NCBI GenBank assembly: GCA_017590115.1
Contig: JAGGNK010006559.1
Span: 9,165,784 to 9,229,783 of the forward strand
Origin: Montifringilla adamsi
Taxonomy: Eukaryota; Chordata; Aves; Passeriformes; Passeridae
DNA: 64,000 nt
Direction of reading: 5' to 3'
Positions 12,111 to 23,395 of this stretch are shown here, piece after piece. The stretch's first letter is position 1, and each line of letters begins with the position of its first letter. The translations under genes were made by a program, and so were the position numbers. The notes beneath the pieces were generated by a model, which saw only the letters and a program-made list of their open reading frames with translations, did no database searches and was not told where the DNA came from.

Positions 12111-15096
12111 AAAGTCTACCATTTTCAAAGACAGGTTGTAGGAAAAAAGAAAACAAAAAAGAAACCACAAAATCTTTAGAGTAATAGTAATAAAAATCAA
12201 AGACTTTATATATAAAGCGAAGTGAATTGCCAAATTACTTTCATGCATAAGTTTCTACATTTTGAGTATTTGTACAGATTCAAATGATCATTCCCTACCT
12301 AACCAAAATTATTTGAAGACAATATGAAGAAGTAGACTATGGTGTACCATGTCGCTGATCTACTGACAAAACTAATTTTTAATCCTTTGTTTAAATCTAA
12401 AATTTTGGTCGCATATCCTTCTTAATAGTTTCTCCATCTTTTAACAACTTGTGAAATTGAGAATTACAAGAGTGAAAAATTGTACAAGCTGAAAGAAAAC
12501 ATGCTGGATTTGTGTGTTTGCAGAGTAGGGATGCACAAGAGTTTCTGTGTATAGTTACTGTATGTACTTTGCCACTCAGTTAATGTTCATATTCCAAGTT
12601 ACAAAATGTAACTTTCATTCTAGCATCCTGAAATGAACACACAGTAAAAATATAAATAAAAGAATAAATAAATAAAACCACAATGAAGTTATTCTTTATG
12701 GCAAGAGCCTTTAGAGTAGTATTGAAAGAGGAAATCAATACAAACATTGTCACTCAAATCACTTTATCCTTTTGATGAAAATGGCAGTAAGCCTTGGTAT
12801 AAATACTGCATCTTGTTTAGTAGACAAAAATTAATACATGTACATAATTATAAATTGTGTTTGTAGGATGCCAGAAGTGGCACTAATGATAATAATTTCT
12901 GTTGAAACTATTGAGGCATAGTATGATTTTACTTTTTCCCATATGGCTTGCCTAGAGAGACTGTTTTAGATAAAGAATTTTCTTTTTTCTTGCAGAATTC
13001 CAGTTTTCTGAAGAAAAATAAGTGAGAAAATGCATTAGATCAGATATTTGTTGCCCAATTCAAAAGAGATTAGCAGAATACTTTGGACAAATACTAAAAA
13101 AGGCAGTTTTAAAAAATGAGGTAGACTATTGCAACAACATATTGCAAACTTTATTTTGTTATGAGGCTCATCATCAAGCAATTACATGAATTCCCACTCT
13201 TACTTCTTATAATGAAATAAAATAAATTTTACTTGCCTAGACAAAATATAACTAGTGAAAATTCAACCATCCCCACTCTGATTTTATAAAAATAAATTTT
13301 AAAAATAGTAGAATTACTTATGTATTAATATAATAGATGAAATCTCTCAAAAAAAAATTTGGTCAAGGAAAAAGAGCTCTTGGTCTGTAGCTTCATCTTC
13401 AGCATTCTTGCTGGACTTTTACTCAATTGAATCATCTGGCAAATTAAATTTGTTCCACTTAGTGGTGCATTTGTCTTCTGGGTTAGTAAGATCATATGAG
13501 AGTCCAATGAAGGGAAAAGGAAAAGAAAATAAAACAAACATGGGACAATAAGTGATAAAAAACCACTGCAAAGTCATCATTATGTGGATTGCTGGATGTC
13601 AGGCCTTCTGCAGGGATAAATATGGAGATATGAATTCTGGTAACCTAACTGCCTTACTGTGCTGACTGTTTAGAAGACATATGAAATGGTATATCTGCTT
13701 TTTTCATCTTGGTTTTTACTTTTCTGATTTTTTTTTGTTGTTGTTGTTTAAATATTCTCAAACAAAATTTCTTTTTTGAGAGCGCCAAACTATGTAAAGT
13801 GCTGTTAGAAACTACAAAATAAATACCAAGACTAGAATCATCACTTTAACCACATAACTACAGATGATGAAAGTTGTCTGCCAAAAATCCTTTGTCTCTG
13901 CTTTGCTGGACGTTGTGAGCTACATATTTCTCATGGATGTGCTGAAGAAAGTCACATTGTCTGGCCTTTAAAGTGCTGTTTTATCACAGGCATGGAGTCC
14001 TTCCTGGAAAGAAGTCCTTACCTGGGCCCTCATTCTCATGTTTTCCTTTAATATTATACTTCTTTTCTGTGATTAAATCTTATCAGACTTCCTAACTTCA
14101 GTTGTCATCAGTGATTGAAGACGCAAAATTAAATACATATTTGTCATTTATCCTGTTAACGTTTCAAAACAGTTGTGGAGCAGAAGAGTTCATCAGTGTG
14201 AGGGTGGGGTTGGTAGTGCAGGTAAGTCTGCAAAGACGGCTTTCCAATTTCCAATTTCTTTTGACTATGAGCCTGAGGCACCTTCATTTCTTTCTGCATT
14301 GATTGAAGGAAGTAGCTGAATAACAGGCATAAGAAAGAATAAATATGTGGAGAAGGGCCGGGCTGTTTTTCCTGTGAGGAGTCAGTGTTTTCAGGATACT
14401 TCACCTTCATGTGTTTCAGGTCTGATCTGTATGGAGAGCAATATTCAGTGCAGTTTTGATAACATACCACTGATATTTCTGAAACTAATAGATGACAACA
14501 ATGAAAAGTTTAAAAAATACATTATCTATGTAATATGATATCTATCCTCTAAATAAACTGTTAGGGCTTTCTTGTGGATTGACCTATTCAGTGACTCTAG
14601 TACAAGGATGTAGGTGTGAGTAATTGCTGCTAATGAAGCATTAACTGTCGGTAACATTTATACCAGGACTTGCAGGGAACCTCAAAATTGTGGACACAAG
14701 ATTATACAAGTGTCCTAAGGGAATGAAGGTAGATCACAAGTGATTAATTATATGTCACTAAAAATGCAACCTTAATAGCTGGATAGGAAAGGTGGAAGGG
14801 AATACATACTTATGCTTCCAATTTCACCTTGTTATGAAGTAATCACTTAAGAGTTCCTTGGTCCTGATTATCCCCTAGGTTGAAGGGACACATAAAAATG
14901 TGAGAAAATGTATTTCTGAGATAGTCCTTCCCTGGACAGCATGTCATGTCTCTAATGTGTTGAATCTTATCCTGGGTTCTGATATAATATCACATCACAG
15001 ACTCACAGACTGTAACTTGCTGAGTCAATAAGGTGGTGGCTTGTAACATTTAACCCAGGCAAGAGAATAGAAGCTCCAAGGAGCCAGAACAACTCT

Positions 15097-15099
<3 letters not shown>
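12111..15099. other. AT-rich non-coding sequence, with one exon-like open segment
   Basis: No repeat family was recognised. The segment 14102-14221 is fully open and flanked by good splice signals; it is treated as a finding because it may be chance. A 104-codon - strand frame (14156-14470) overlaps it and has no recognisable domain. Confidence 0.35.

Positions 15100-15135
<36 letters not shown>
15100..15135. repeat. Poly-T run of 36
   Basis: An uninterrupted homopolymer. Neither side shows a recognisable A-tailed element on the - strand or a clear target duplication. Confidence 0.95.
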
Positions 15136-15967
15136 CAGATGACAAATTTCTGTAGAATTGTGAGATCTCTCTGCTGGGAAATTATTTTTCTGGCTCAGGT
15201 TAGATGATGAGCCAGGCATGGCAATTATCCTAGATTATGTTAATGACTCCTAAGCAGTATCACTGTTGAAAGAGGAAGCAACTTGAGTTTTACGTGTGGC
15301 TTGCTTTTGAAGCTACCTGTCTGATCATGCAGTGTGCCTGTAGCAGTTAAATAATAGACATTAGGTGCTGGACAGTGACATAGCAAATTAAGGTAGATTC
15401 AAAATGCTACGTAGGATAATGCAGTGCAGTTTTCTACAAGGCTTATTTATTAAGCAAAATGACAAGAACCACTCTGAGTCACGGCTCCTAGTGAAGCTGA
15501 ATTAGTCTTTGGACTACATATCAAGGCATTGCAAATACAGACACTATGATTAACACGCAAGTGTGCTGCAAGTCTATATCAAAAAGTTCCTCATATTGAA
15601 TGCAAGCCTATGTAAGCGTGGGCATACTGTCATAGCCCCAGAGACTGCAGAAAAATCTGAGTTACAGCATGACAATTATTCGACTAAATTTATCAGTGAT
15701 CGAGGACATGTATTAATAATGGACCATTAGTGATGACAGAGATATGACTTGTTCAGTCTGAAGTAGCACATGATGACAGCAATAACCATAATGACAAAAA
15801 GCTTTTACAATCAGGCATCAAATTACTAAGGTGCATTTCACTTGCTACCAATATTAATATAATGTCAATAACAATGATTTTAATATGAGAAGGTTCAGAA
15901 GATTTTGAAGCATTACCTCACAGGTCTATTACTAGCCACTAACAGTGCGTAACTATAAATTATTTTT

Positions 15968-16015
<48 letters not shown>

Positions 16016-16699
16016 TCCTTCCTTCCTTCCTTCCTTCCTTCCTTCTCTCTGTTGGGCTAATAAAAGCAAAACCTGTTCAGACAGAGATTACTTTCAATAT
16101 TAAAAATATTATTATTCATATTTCTGTCTTTGTAAACAAAAAAAATTATGTATGTAAAAGACAGAAAATTAAGTCCAGATACATCGCAAACAATATTCAA
16201 AAATATATATCTACAATTATTAAAAAGATTAAAAATTATCAAATTAAAATATTATTTTGGTTTTAGATCTATCTATTAAATATACCAAAGCAATATTAGC
16301 AGTTACATTATCTCTAGGGTGGCAAATGATGCACTTGTAGCATTGATCACATCAAACACTGCAATAAGCAGGATTAGAAAGATAGAAATTAGTGTTCTTC
16401 TACATGTCAGAATATTAGTTATTAGAATTTACAATGATACATCCACTATATTCAGCCAAGAACTTTGAATTGATCATGAATTAAGTTATTCCTTCTTATG
16501 TTTAATTTAATTTCCAATGTAATTTAATTAAATCTTCTTTCTCTCTCTTTTTTTTAAGTCCAGAACATGCTTAAATTAGAATTATTTAAATCATAAGACT
16601 GCAATTTAAGATAGCTAATTACAATGCAAACTGAACAAATAAATAAGAATAAAGTGATTTCTCCAGAATGCTCAGCTGATTCTTAAGTTCTAGCTATAT
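15136..16699. other. AT-rich non-coding sequence around a tetranucleotide microsatellite
   Basis: Other than the microsatellite at 15964-16046, no gene or repeat end was recognised. Confidence 0.4.
15964..16046. repeat. Compound microsatellite (TTTC)n then (CCTT)n
   Basis: About 13 TTTC units change into about 7 CCTT units without a gap. The shift is a single T-to-C difference per unit. Confidence 0.97.
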
Positions 16700-17044
16700 T
16701 ATGAGCATTATGCAGGAAAGAAGCAGTACTTTGTCTTTCTGACAGCAGAGGTTAAACTGACCATTAAAAGAGCAGCCAGGATGCATGCCAGGACAACTTT
16801 GTTTAGCATGTGTTTAAAATATTTAAGAAGATAAGAGCCACCACCTACTGTCTCAATGAAAGCAGTCCAGCAAGGAAGGTGACTTATATTTTGAGGACTA
16901 ATCTTCACAAAATGAAAATTGTCTATTCTTAAAGCAATGAGGGACAGCAACTTATATTGCACTTCTATAACCCAATAGCTGGGAAGTTTACCAGTACTGG
17001 CTGATGTGGAAAATGTAAAGAGTTCTGGGGATTGTCAGTCCCTT
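16700..17044 (-). other. Possible 3' continuation of the retroviral fossil, unconfirmed
   Basis: On the - strand, downstream of the integrase remains, an 84-codon frame (16708-16962) encodes a peptide ending in a hydrophobic stretch (VVLACILAALLMVSL) that could be a membrane span. Its position fits an env remnant after pol, but no disulfide motif, fusion peptide or immunosuppressive-type region is recognisable. It may be chance. Confidence 0.2.
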
Positions 17045-18090
17045 TCTTGCCAGAAGATATAGTAAGTGACTTAGGTCAAAATGACACAAGTCATGGACAT
17101 TCATTTACTCCATTTTGGTCAATGACTTTGGTCATAATCTCCCAAAACTGGTCACGCCATTTTGGATCCTGAGGTCTCAAAAACTGGTTTAGGTGATCAT
17201 TTGTCCTGTATACTATCCCACCGACTTTGGATAGTAGGGGGTGTTGAACAGCCACAGCATTCCCCTAGTTTTTGCCTGTTCTTGGACTATTCCTGCTGTG
17301 AAGTGACTGCCATTATCTGATAGTATTGATTTTGCTTTTGGCAGGAAAGTGAACCATAACCCTTTCAGCCCCTGCGACCCATGCTGCTGCTTCAGCCTGC
17401 ACCAGACCTGAGACCGTTTCAACTCATACATATATTATTTTCCTTCTGATCTGTCAAAAGCACCAATGTATTCAACCTGAAAAGTTTCCCATAAACCTTT
17501 TCCTGCCCTTAGATGGAGAGGGAGAGTCTTGCAGGAGCTGTTTTTCTGGTTTGGTGTGGAATTGGATGCAGGCAGAGATAAATGTTTCATACGCCTTTAG
17601 GGTGACAAGCCATCCTCTACTTAGCCCCTCTCTTAATAAGTCTCCATCACAGAGTATCCATGATTCACTTGTGGCCATTCCAACAGATAACCCCATTTTC
17701 TCCCTCTTGTTCTTTTTCCTCTGCTAAAACAGCCAACAGAGTGAAGGAGTCTATTTGGTTGGTTATTTAAATGTTGGGCTGCATGGTCCCCTTTCTGCTG
17801 GGCTGTTTCCCATCCAACTGATACTGCTATGGATCTTGAAATTTTCAGGATTTCTCCCACTTCACCTTTTGCCCTACCAGTACCCTGTTTACCTCTCACA
17901 GGTTGTGTTCCCAAAAAGGGAGTCATTCAGTACACCCCATACAAACTGCATAGGAATCTGTATAAACACAGATTGGCCTCTTATCAACCAAATTTCTTTA
18001 GACAGACTCCAGACTGCTGTTAACTCTCCTACTTGAGCACTGCCCACCCCTTCTGTTCTCCCATTGTCACATCATCATTTGGTTGTTTTA
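17045..18090 (-). mobile_element. Endogenous retrovirus pol fossil: RNase H and integrase remnants
   Basis: Reading leftward on the - strand, RNase H motifs come first: VGELTAVW (about 18010-18035), then TDSYAV (about 17949-17965), then QKGDHAAQHLNN (about 17755-17790). In that last motif the usual His and Asp positions look substituted (Gln, and Asn in PNRL). Integrase follows. A CxxC remnant reads CIQF, so its second Cys is lost (about 17555). The first catalytic position reads QVEYIG, with Glu where Asp is expected (17463-17479). SDNGSHF keeps the second catalytic Asp (17300-17320). PYYPKSVG follows, and the Glu expected 36 residues after that Asp falls on a Tyr codon beside a 1-base frameshift and stop (about 17207-17214). 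The spacing therefore fits a DD35E enzyme. At least three frame changes and several stops make it inactive. No LTR was found next to it. Class is uncertain, perhaps ERVL-like. Confidence 0.85.
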
Positions 18091-18842
18091 TGTACAGTTA
18101 ATGACAATCATTTCCTAAACATCTGCATGTGAAAGATGGGAAAACTACATCCCAAGATATAATTACCTCATCTCCAAAATTCACCCAGGATCTGCATCCT
18201 GGCAGCCATGCCGTTTTCTAGACAAAAAGTTATTCAAAGCTCTATAATTTATCTCCCACACAAATAAGTATGATTTAATCACTACAAGCTAAATGCCTAA
18301 CTCTCACCTTCTCCTGTCTTCTACCTTTTTTGGTTCAGGCTATGAAGAAATCCATTTACTTGAAATTACTTTAGCCTGCAGGGAGTGCACACAGGAGACT
18401 TTCCAAGCTGTGTCAAAGGATGAATACCTTTTGAGACATTGAAATCTAGCCTTTTGAATTAAAGGAAATCAAGAGATAGGAAGAAGAGAGCTGATCATAT
18501 TTCTTTCATCTGACAAAAAAAAAATAAAATTACATTTTAAAAGTTCATGGGACAAAGGATCGAAGTGTGGATGTTTGAAAAAGAGGAATCTTGATTCTCT
18601 TTGACCTAAGAAAGCTGCCTCAGGGTATCTTGTAATGGATTGATGGGAAAGACAGCTTCTCCCCAGCCCCTGTGGTGACTCAAGGCAAGAAAGTGAGGAA
18701 GAGCTGTGATGTTGGTAGGAAGTTCATTTTATAGCGTGAGACTGTTCTCTCTTCATTGGCAACATTTTGAAATGCTCCATGGCCATGCCCATATTCACAA
18801 GGTTGTGATATTTTGCTCTTTTATGGTGGTTGTTTTCTGCAT
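18091..18842. other. Unassigned sequence
   Basis: No motif, repeat end or coding frame was recognised between the pol fossil and the short CR1 end. Part of it may be further diverged retroviral sequence. Confidence 0.3.
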
Positions 18843-18885
18843 TACAGAATCATAGAATCATTTATGTGGGAAAACACCATGGACC
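18843..18885 (-). mobile_element. Very short CR1 3' end
   Basis: The sequence ACAGAATCATAGAATCATTT at 18845-18864 is the reverse complement of the CR1 terminal repeat, and about 20 further bases resemble the adjoining 3' UTR. The match then fades. It could be an extremely truncated insertion or a diverged one that I cannot follow further. Confidence 0.6.
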
Positions 18886-21800
18886 TAGGGGATCTACAGG
18901 TCTGTGGATCTGACTTCTCTTTTGATTTTATGCACTTCTCTGAAAGCTGTTGCTCAGAATTGTTCTCCATCCTTTCGAAGTCTTGTAACAGTTAGTAGGT
19001 TTCTACCATTTCGTTTACTTCTGAAAACAGCTGGTCCCAAAACTCTCTTTTTGCAGCCTTGCATTGAGACCTGACCAGAAGATAATAGCTGGTCACACAA
19101 AGTGGTTGGTCTTGCTGTTCCTGAAGATGCCCTAGAAAACTTCCCCAGCTCTCTATGTGATGTTGTCCTTTTCTTCCCTTTATATAGAAATATTCTCTAT
19201 AGACATACTGATTATGTCAGAAACATGGATCTCCAGCCCAGTTTACCTAAGCTGCTTAATCAGGTCAAGTCTCCTAGCGCTTTCCATGAGCTAAAAATCT
19301 GCTAGAAGAGTATAACCTATTACATCTCACAAGTGGGCAACAGCTATGGATCTCTGGATAAGGTTACCTTCACTTTTTATTCTTGATGGGTTTTAGGTTT
19401 GGGGGTTTGGGCTTGGTTTGTTTGTTTGTTTGTTTTGTATTTTTTCTCTTCTTTTTACTTGGTTCTGTACTTCTACTTCCTGACTTCTTCACATTGCTAT
19501 CATGGAGATGTGATGAATCAGCCTTTAGTTAAATTATCAATGCCCTGCCTAGGAAGAAAAGGTCAGGAGGGAGTGAATTTTTCTGCAATATAGTCCATAC
19601 TTTGGGATTCATCAGAGAAAGAGACTGACCTGATTGGAGGCCAAGAAAGTATGGTTAAAGTTGTGCAGTGACATAGAATCTGTCTCAGAATTTGGTGTCC
19701 ACAGTAAAACTGTGAATAAGGATTCCAAACTGTAAAGATCATCTCTCTACCTCCTTGTCTCACTAGTAAATACATATCTTCATCAGAATGAGAAATTAAG
19801 ACTTGTATTCCTGAACTCAGTTTAGTACAACAAAGTGCAGAAACACACTTGCTAATTAGGTATCTTTGTCCGTGTTTTCCTGTTTGTCAGGTTGAGACCT
19901 GTGTCATGCCAAATACTTGCAACAGAAAAAAAAAAGTGAGAAAAACAAGAGAAAAGATCTTATCTCCAAACTAGGAACAAGTAGGAACTCCTACCTGAAA
20001 AAATTCTGCTTCATAGAAATCTATTGGTATTGATTAAAAATTTTCTTTCAGAACACAACACAAGTATGAATGCTAAAGTTCATGCTGATAAATGCCTAGT
20101 TAGTGGCCAAGATAATGGAAGGAGGAAAGGTCTCTTTTTAAATTTGATTTTTTTTCTTTCCTTAAAATAATTATTCTTTGCAATTACCATAATTCATGAA
20201 GTACTGAAATAAAACCATTGCTGTCTTGTAAAAAAATGTCTCAGTACTGGATTTGTTAAGAAAAGCTTTTAGGTAGAGCACTTGCAGCCCATCCATTTCT
20301 CAGACAGTGCTTTTAAACAGGGAAGAAATAAGAGTAGGGTTTTGCCTGTGGTTTCTAGGCCTTTAACTGATTTCCCTGTATTATATTTTTTTTGTAATTT
20401 TCTGAATGCAGCTTTGTGACTGCTTCTTGCACCAACAACACATTCAAAACTTAATGAATGTAATTTGTGAGACATTGATAATGCTGATAATGATGGACAA
20501 CACCAAGCAAAAATTCCCCTCTGTTGATCATTACTATTCTAGACTCAGAACAGAAAGAGACTACATTCTATGATGTATATCTAGCACAAAAGAGAATAGT
20601 GAGGTAATTTAACTGTGAGGATGGTACTGCATTTTCTTAGCAATTCTTCTTCTTTCCTAGACTTGTCTTTTATCAGTGATGTCAGAAGTAGGGAAAGTAC
20701 TTATGTGCCCAGAAAAAGCATAACAAAAAATCTTAAATGTAGGTCAGAACTGGAGGGGAAATGTAGACAATACTGTGAGAAGAATGCCATGAAAATGTTC
20801 GGAAAATCTTATGTGGTTAAGTATCCAGGTAGGTTAAAAGGGAGTCCACCATTTGAGATGAAGACCTAGAAGTCTGAAGTACAACATGAAGCCATATATC
20901 CTGAGACACTACAGTGAAGAACTGGAAATACCTGCTCTCTAGCTACTTAGCTACATAATCCAGCTTGCAGTCAGAATTAGTTGATGGTTTTACACTGAAT
21001 AACTTTGCTCCAGTCACTGAAAGAAAAAAACTCTCAGTACTCATGTTCCAGGACTCACTGAAGGGTCACAGATATTTACTCTCCTATGTTAACACATACA
21101 TGGGTGTGGAAGCATGGAAATGGCCACAGAAATACTTGCACTGTAAAGTAATGAAGAGCAAATGCCCAACAAACAAGTGAGTACTTATTGTGCAAGATCT
21201 TTTTTTAACATTATGTTATAGCTGAATACTTGCATGAAGTAATCTCAGTTTTCAGTTACAGGATATTAATTTCCATTTTAGCAGGTATCTCTTTTGGATA
21301 CTAGTGGATGTTGCTTAGTTAAGTGTAAGGACACTAAACAAAAAGCTTTTGGCTGAGTTATTTTAGTGTCAGATTCCAAATAAGCGGGTAAACAATGAAA
21401 ACAAAGCTGATTTTCCATAAAATTAAAATTGTGGGGAAAATAATTGCATTAAAATACAGAGGAAAACTCATAATAATATTTTTAAATGTTGGCTTGTATA
21501 ACTAAGCACATTTTTTTCCTTAGATATCTAACTTTTATCTTTTGACTTCCATATAGATTTTTTCTTGTCTGTGTGAGCCAGATATTTTATTCAAGAACAT
21601 AAACTGTTTGCTTTAAAAAATCCTATAAACCCAGACAGATAAAGATTTCTTCTTCAGTTCTTCAATTATACTTGATTTGATTGTGCTAGCATGATTAACC
21701 CCTTAACATTACAAAATGCAAGGTTATGAAATACCTCTATTTTTAAAGTAAAATATGAATGGGTGTTGAGTTGTTTTATTCCTCAAAAGAAAATAGTATA

Positions 21801-22321
21801 ACAGTTTAAAAGCTCCTGCACTTTAATAAATTAAGATAAAATAAATTATTGTTCTTGACTTCAGGTATAGGCTCTAGTTACATGTTCTGTGGTAGAAATA
21901 TACAAAAGAAAATTTTAAAAAAATCAAAATGCCACATATAGTTCAATGCAATACTGAAAAATTAAAAGTAATCACCTTTGCTCATTGCATAAGTGAGGCT
22001 TTTTGTCAAATAGAAAAATTATTTGAAACCGTTCATATTATCTTTTAAGTAAAGCATCATATCCAAGTTTTGGGATTGTGAACAGGAGAGGAAATGTGCT
22101 GTTATTGAATTCCAATGCACTTCAGATGTCCAAAAAGCAAAAGCTTTCTTTTGCTAAGCTCCTCACAATCTAATAACAAAAGGCAGTTCAGAGTTAAATC
22201 TGAGCTAAACAGATATCACAGAGCTGGAGAAAAAAGAGAAATTACTGTACAGACAGACTAAATGTTAAATTCATTACAGCATCTGTAGAGCAGCAGAGCT
22301 AGAGGTAAAATTTCCTTAATC
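18886..22321. other. AT-rich non-coding sequence, with one exon-like open segment
   Basis: No repeat family was recognised. A 72-codon open frame ends at a GTGAGT splice-donor match at 21178 (see findings). A G/T-rich patch lies at 19388-19436. Confidence 0.35.
19388..19436. repeat. G/T-rich patch with (GTTT)n
   Basis: Starts as GGGTTTTAGGTTTGGGGG, continues to a second GGG, then becomes about five GTTT units. The left part has four G-runs separated by T-rich loops, one of them only GG, so a weak quadruplex is possible. Confidence 0.8.
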
Positions 22322-23395
22322 AGGGGAGACAAAGAGGGAGCGTGGGCCTCTTTGTCAATGACCAAATGGAATCAAGGACCTCTGCCTGGGGATGGATGAG
22401 GTATGAACTGACAGTTTATGGTCAGGATCAAAGAGAGGTCTGGGACAGGTGACATTGTAGCAGAAGTCTGCCACAGTAAACCACTGTAGGAGAGATTGAG
22501 ACCATCTAAGCATTTCCCTCATGGGACTTGGTGTGATGCATCAGCGGGTCCTGATGGAACTGGCGGATGACATGACTAAGCCACTATCCATCATATTTGA
22601 GAAGTTGTGGCAGTCTGGAAAAGGGGAAATATAATTCCCACTTTTAAAAAGGGAAGAGAGAAGGACCTGGGGACTACAGAATGGTTAGTCTCATCTTGGT
22701 GCCGGGGAAGATCATGGAGCAGATCCTCCTGGAGTATATGCCAAGATATATTGAAAATGATGACATGAGCCAATATGGTTTCACTAATTGCAAATCATGC
22801 CTGCCAAATTTGGTCTTCAGGTCAACAGAGGTTATTCTGTTCCTCTTCTCCACTTTTGTCAGACACCACGTGGAGTACTGGAGCCTCCAACATAAGAAGG
22901 GCAAGGACATGTTGGAGCAGGTCCAGAGGAGGACCATGAAGATGATCAGAGGACTGGATCATGTCTGCTATTAAGACAGTCTTAGAGCATTGGGGTTGCT
23001 CAGCCTGGAAAAGGGAAGACTCTGGGAAGACCATTACAGCAAGATTCAGCTAAAATGTGGACTGGAAGAAAGCCAGAGTGAGATTTTTCACAAGAACACG
23101 TAAGGATAGGGGAAGGAGAAACAGCTTTAAATTGACAGAGAGTAGGTTTAAATTTGTACTAAAAAGAAATTCTTCATTCTGAGGGTGGTGAGGAAATGGA
23201 ACAAGTTATCCAGAGAAATTGTGGATACCCCTTCCATGGAAATGTTCAAGGCCAGGTTAGATGGGGACCTTGGATCAGCCTGGTCCAGTGGAATGTGTCC
23301 CTGCCCATGGCGAGGGAGCTGTAACTTGTTGATCTTTAAGGTCCCTTCCACCCCAAGTCATTGAACAATTGTATGATTGATTCCATGATTCTATC
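22322..23395 (+). mobile_element. CR1 LINE with large internal deletions (three retained pieces)
   Basis: Piece 1 (about 22340-22530) matches the endonuclease part of the CR1 polyprotein: the stretch around GMRYELTVYGQDQREVW is recognisable in broken frames. Piece 2 (about 22535-22835) is the transcriptase fingers region; the frame at 22681 reads VPGKIMEQILLE and then QYGFTNCKSCLPNLVF. Piece 3 (about 22850-23395) jumps to the C-terminal end (VEYWSLQHKKGKDMLEQV) and the 3' UTR, ending in diverged ATTCTATCA-type repeats at 23385-23395. The palm domain with its catalytic Asp boxes is entirely missing. Order and strand are preserved, so internal deletions of one copy are more likely than three insertions. 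Confidence 0.9.

Noticed and set aside
11749..12248. Several overlapping open frames on both strands
   Set aside because: They lie in or beside the LTR at 11292-12110 and have no similarity to viral proteins; their openness reflects the higher GC content of the LTR.
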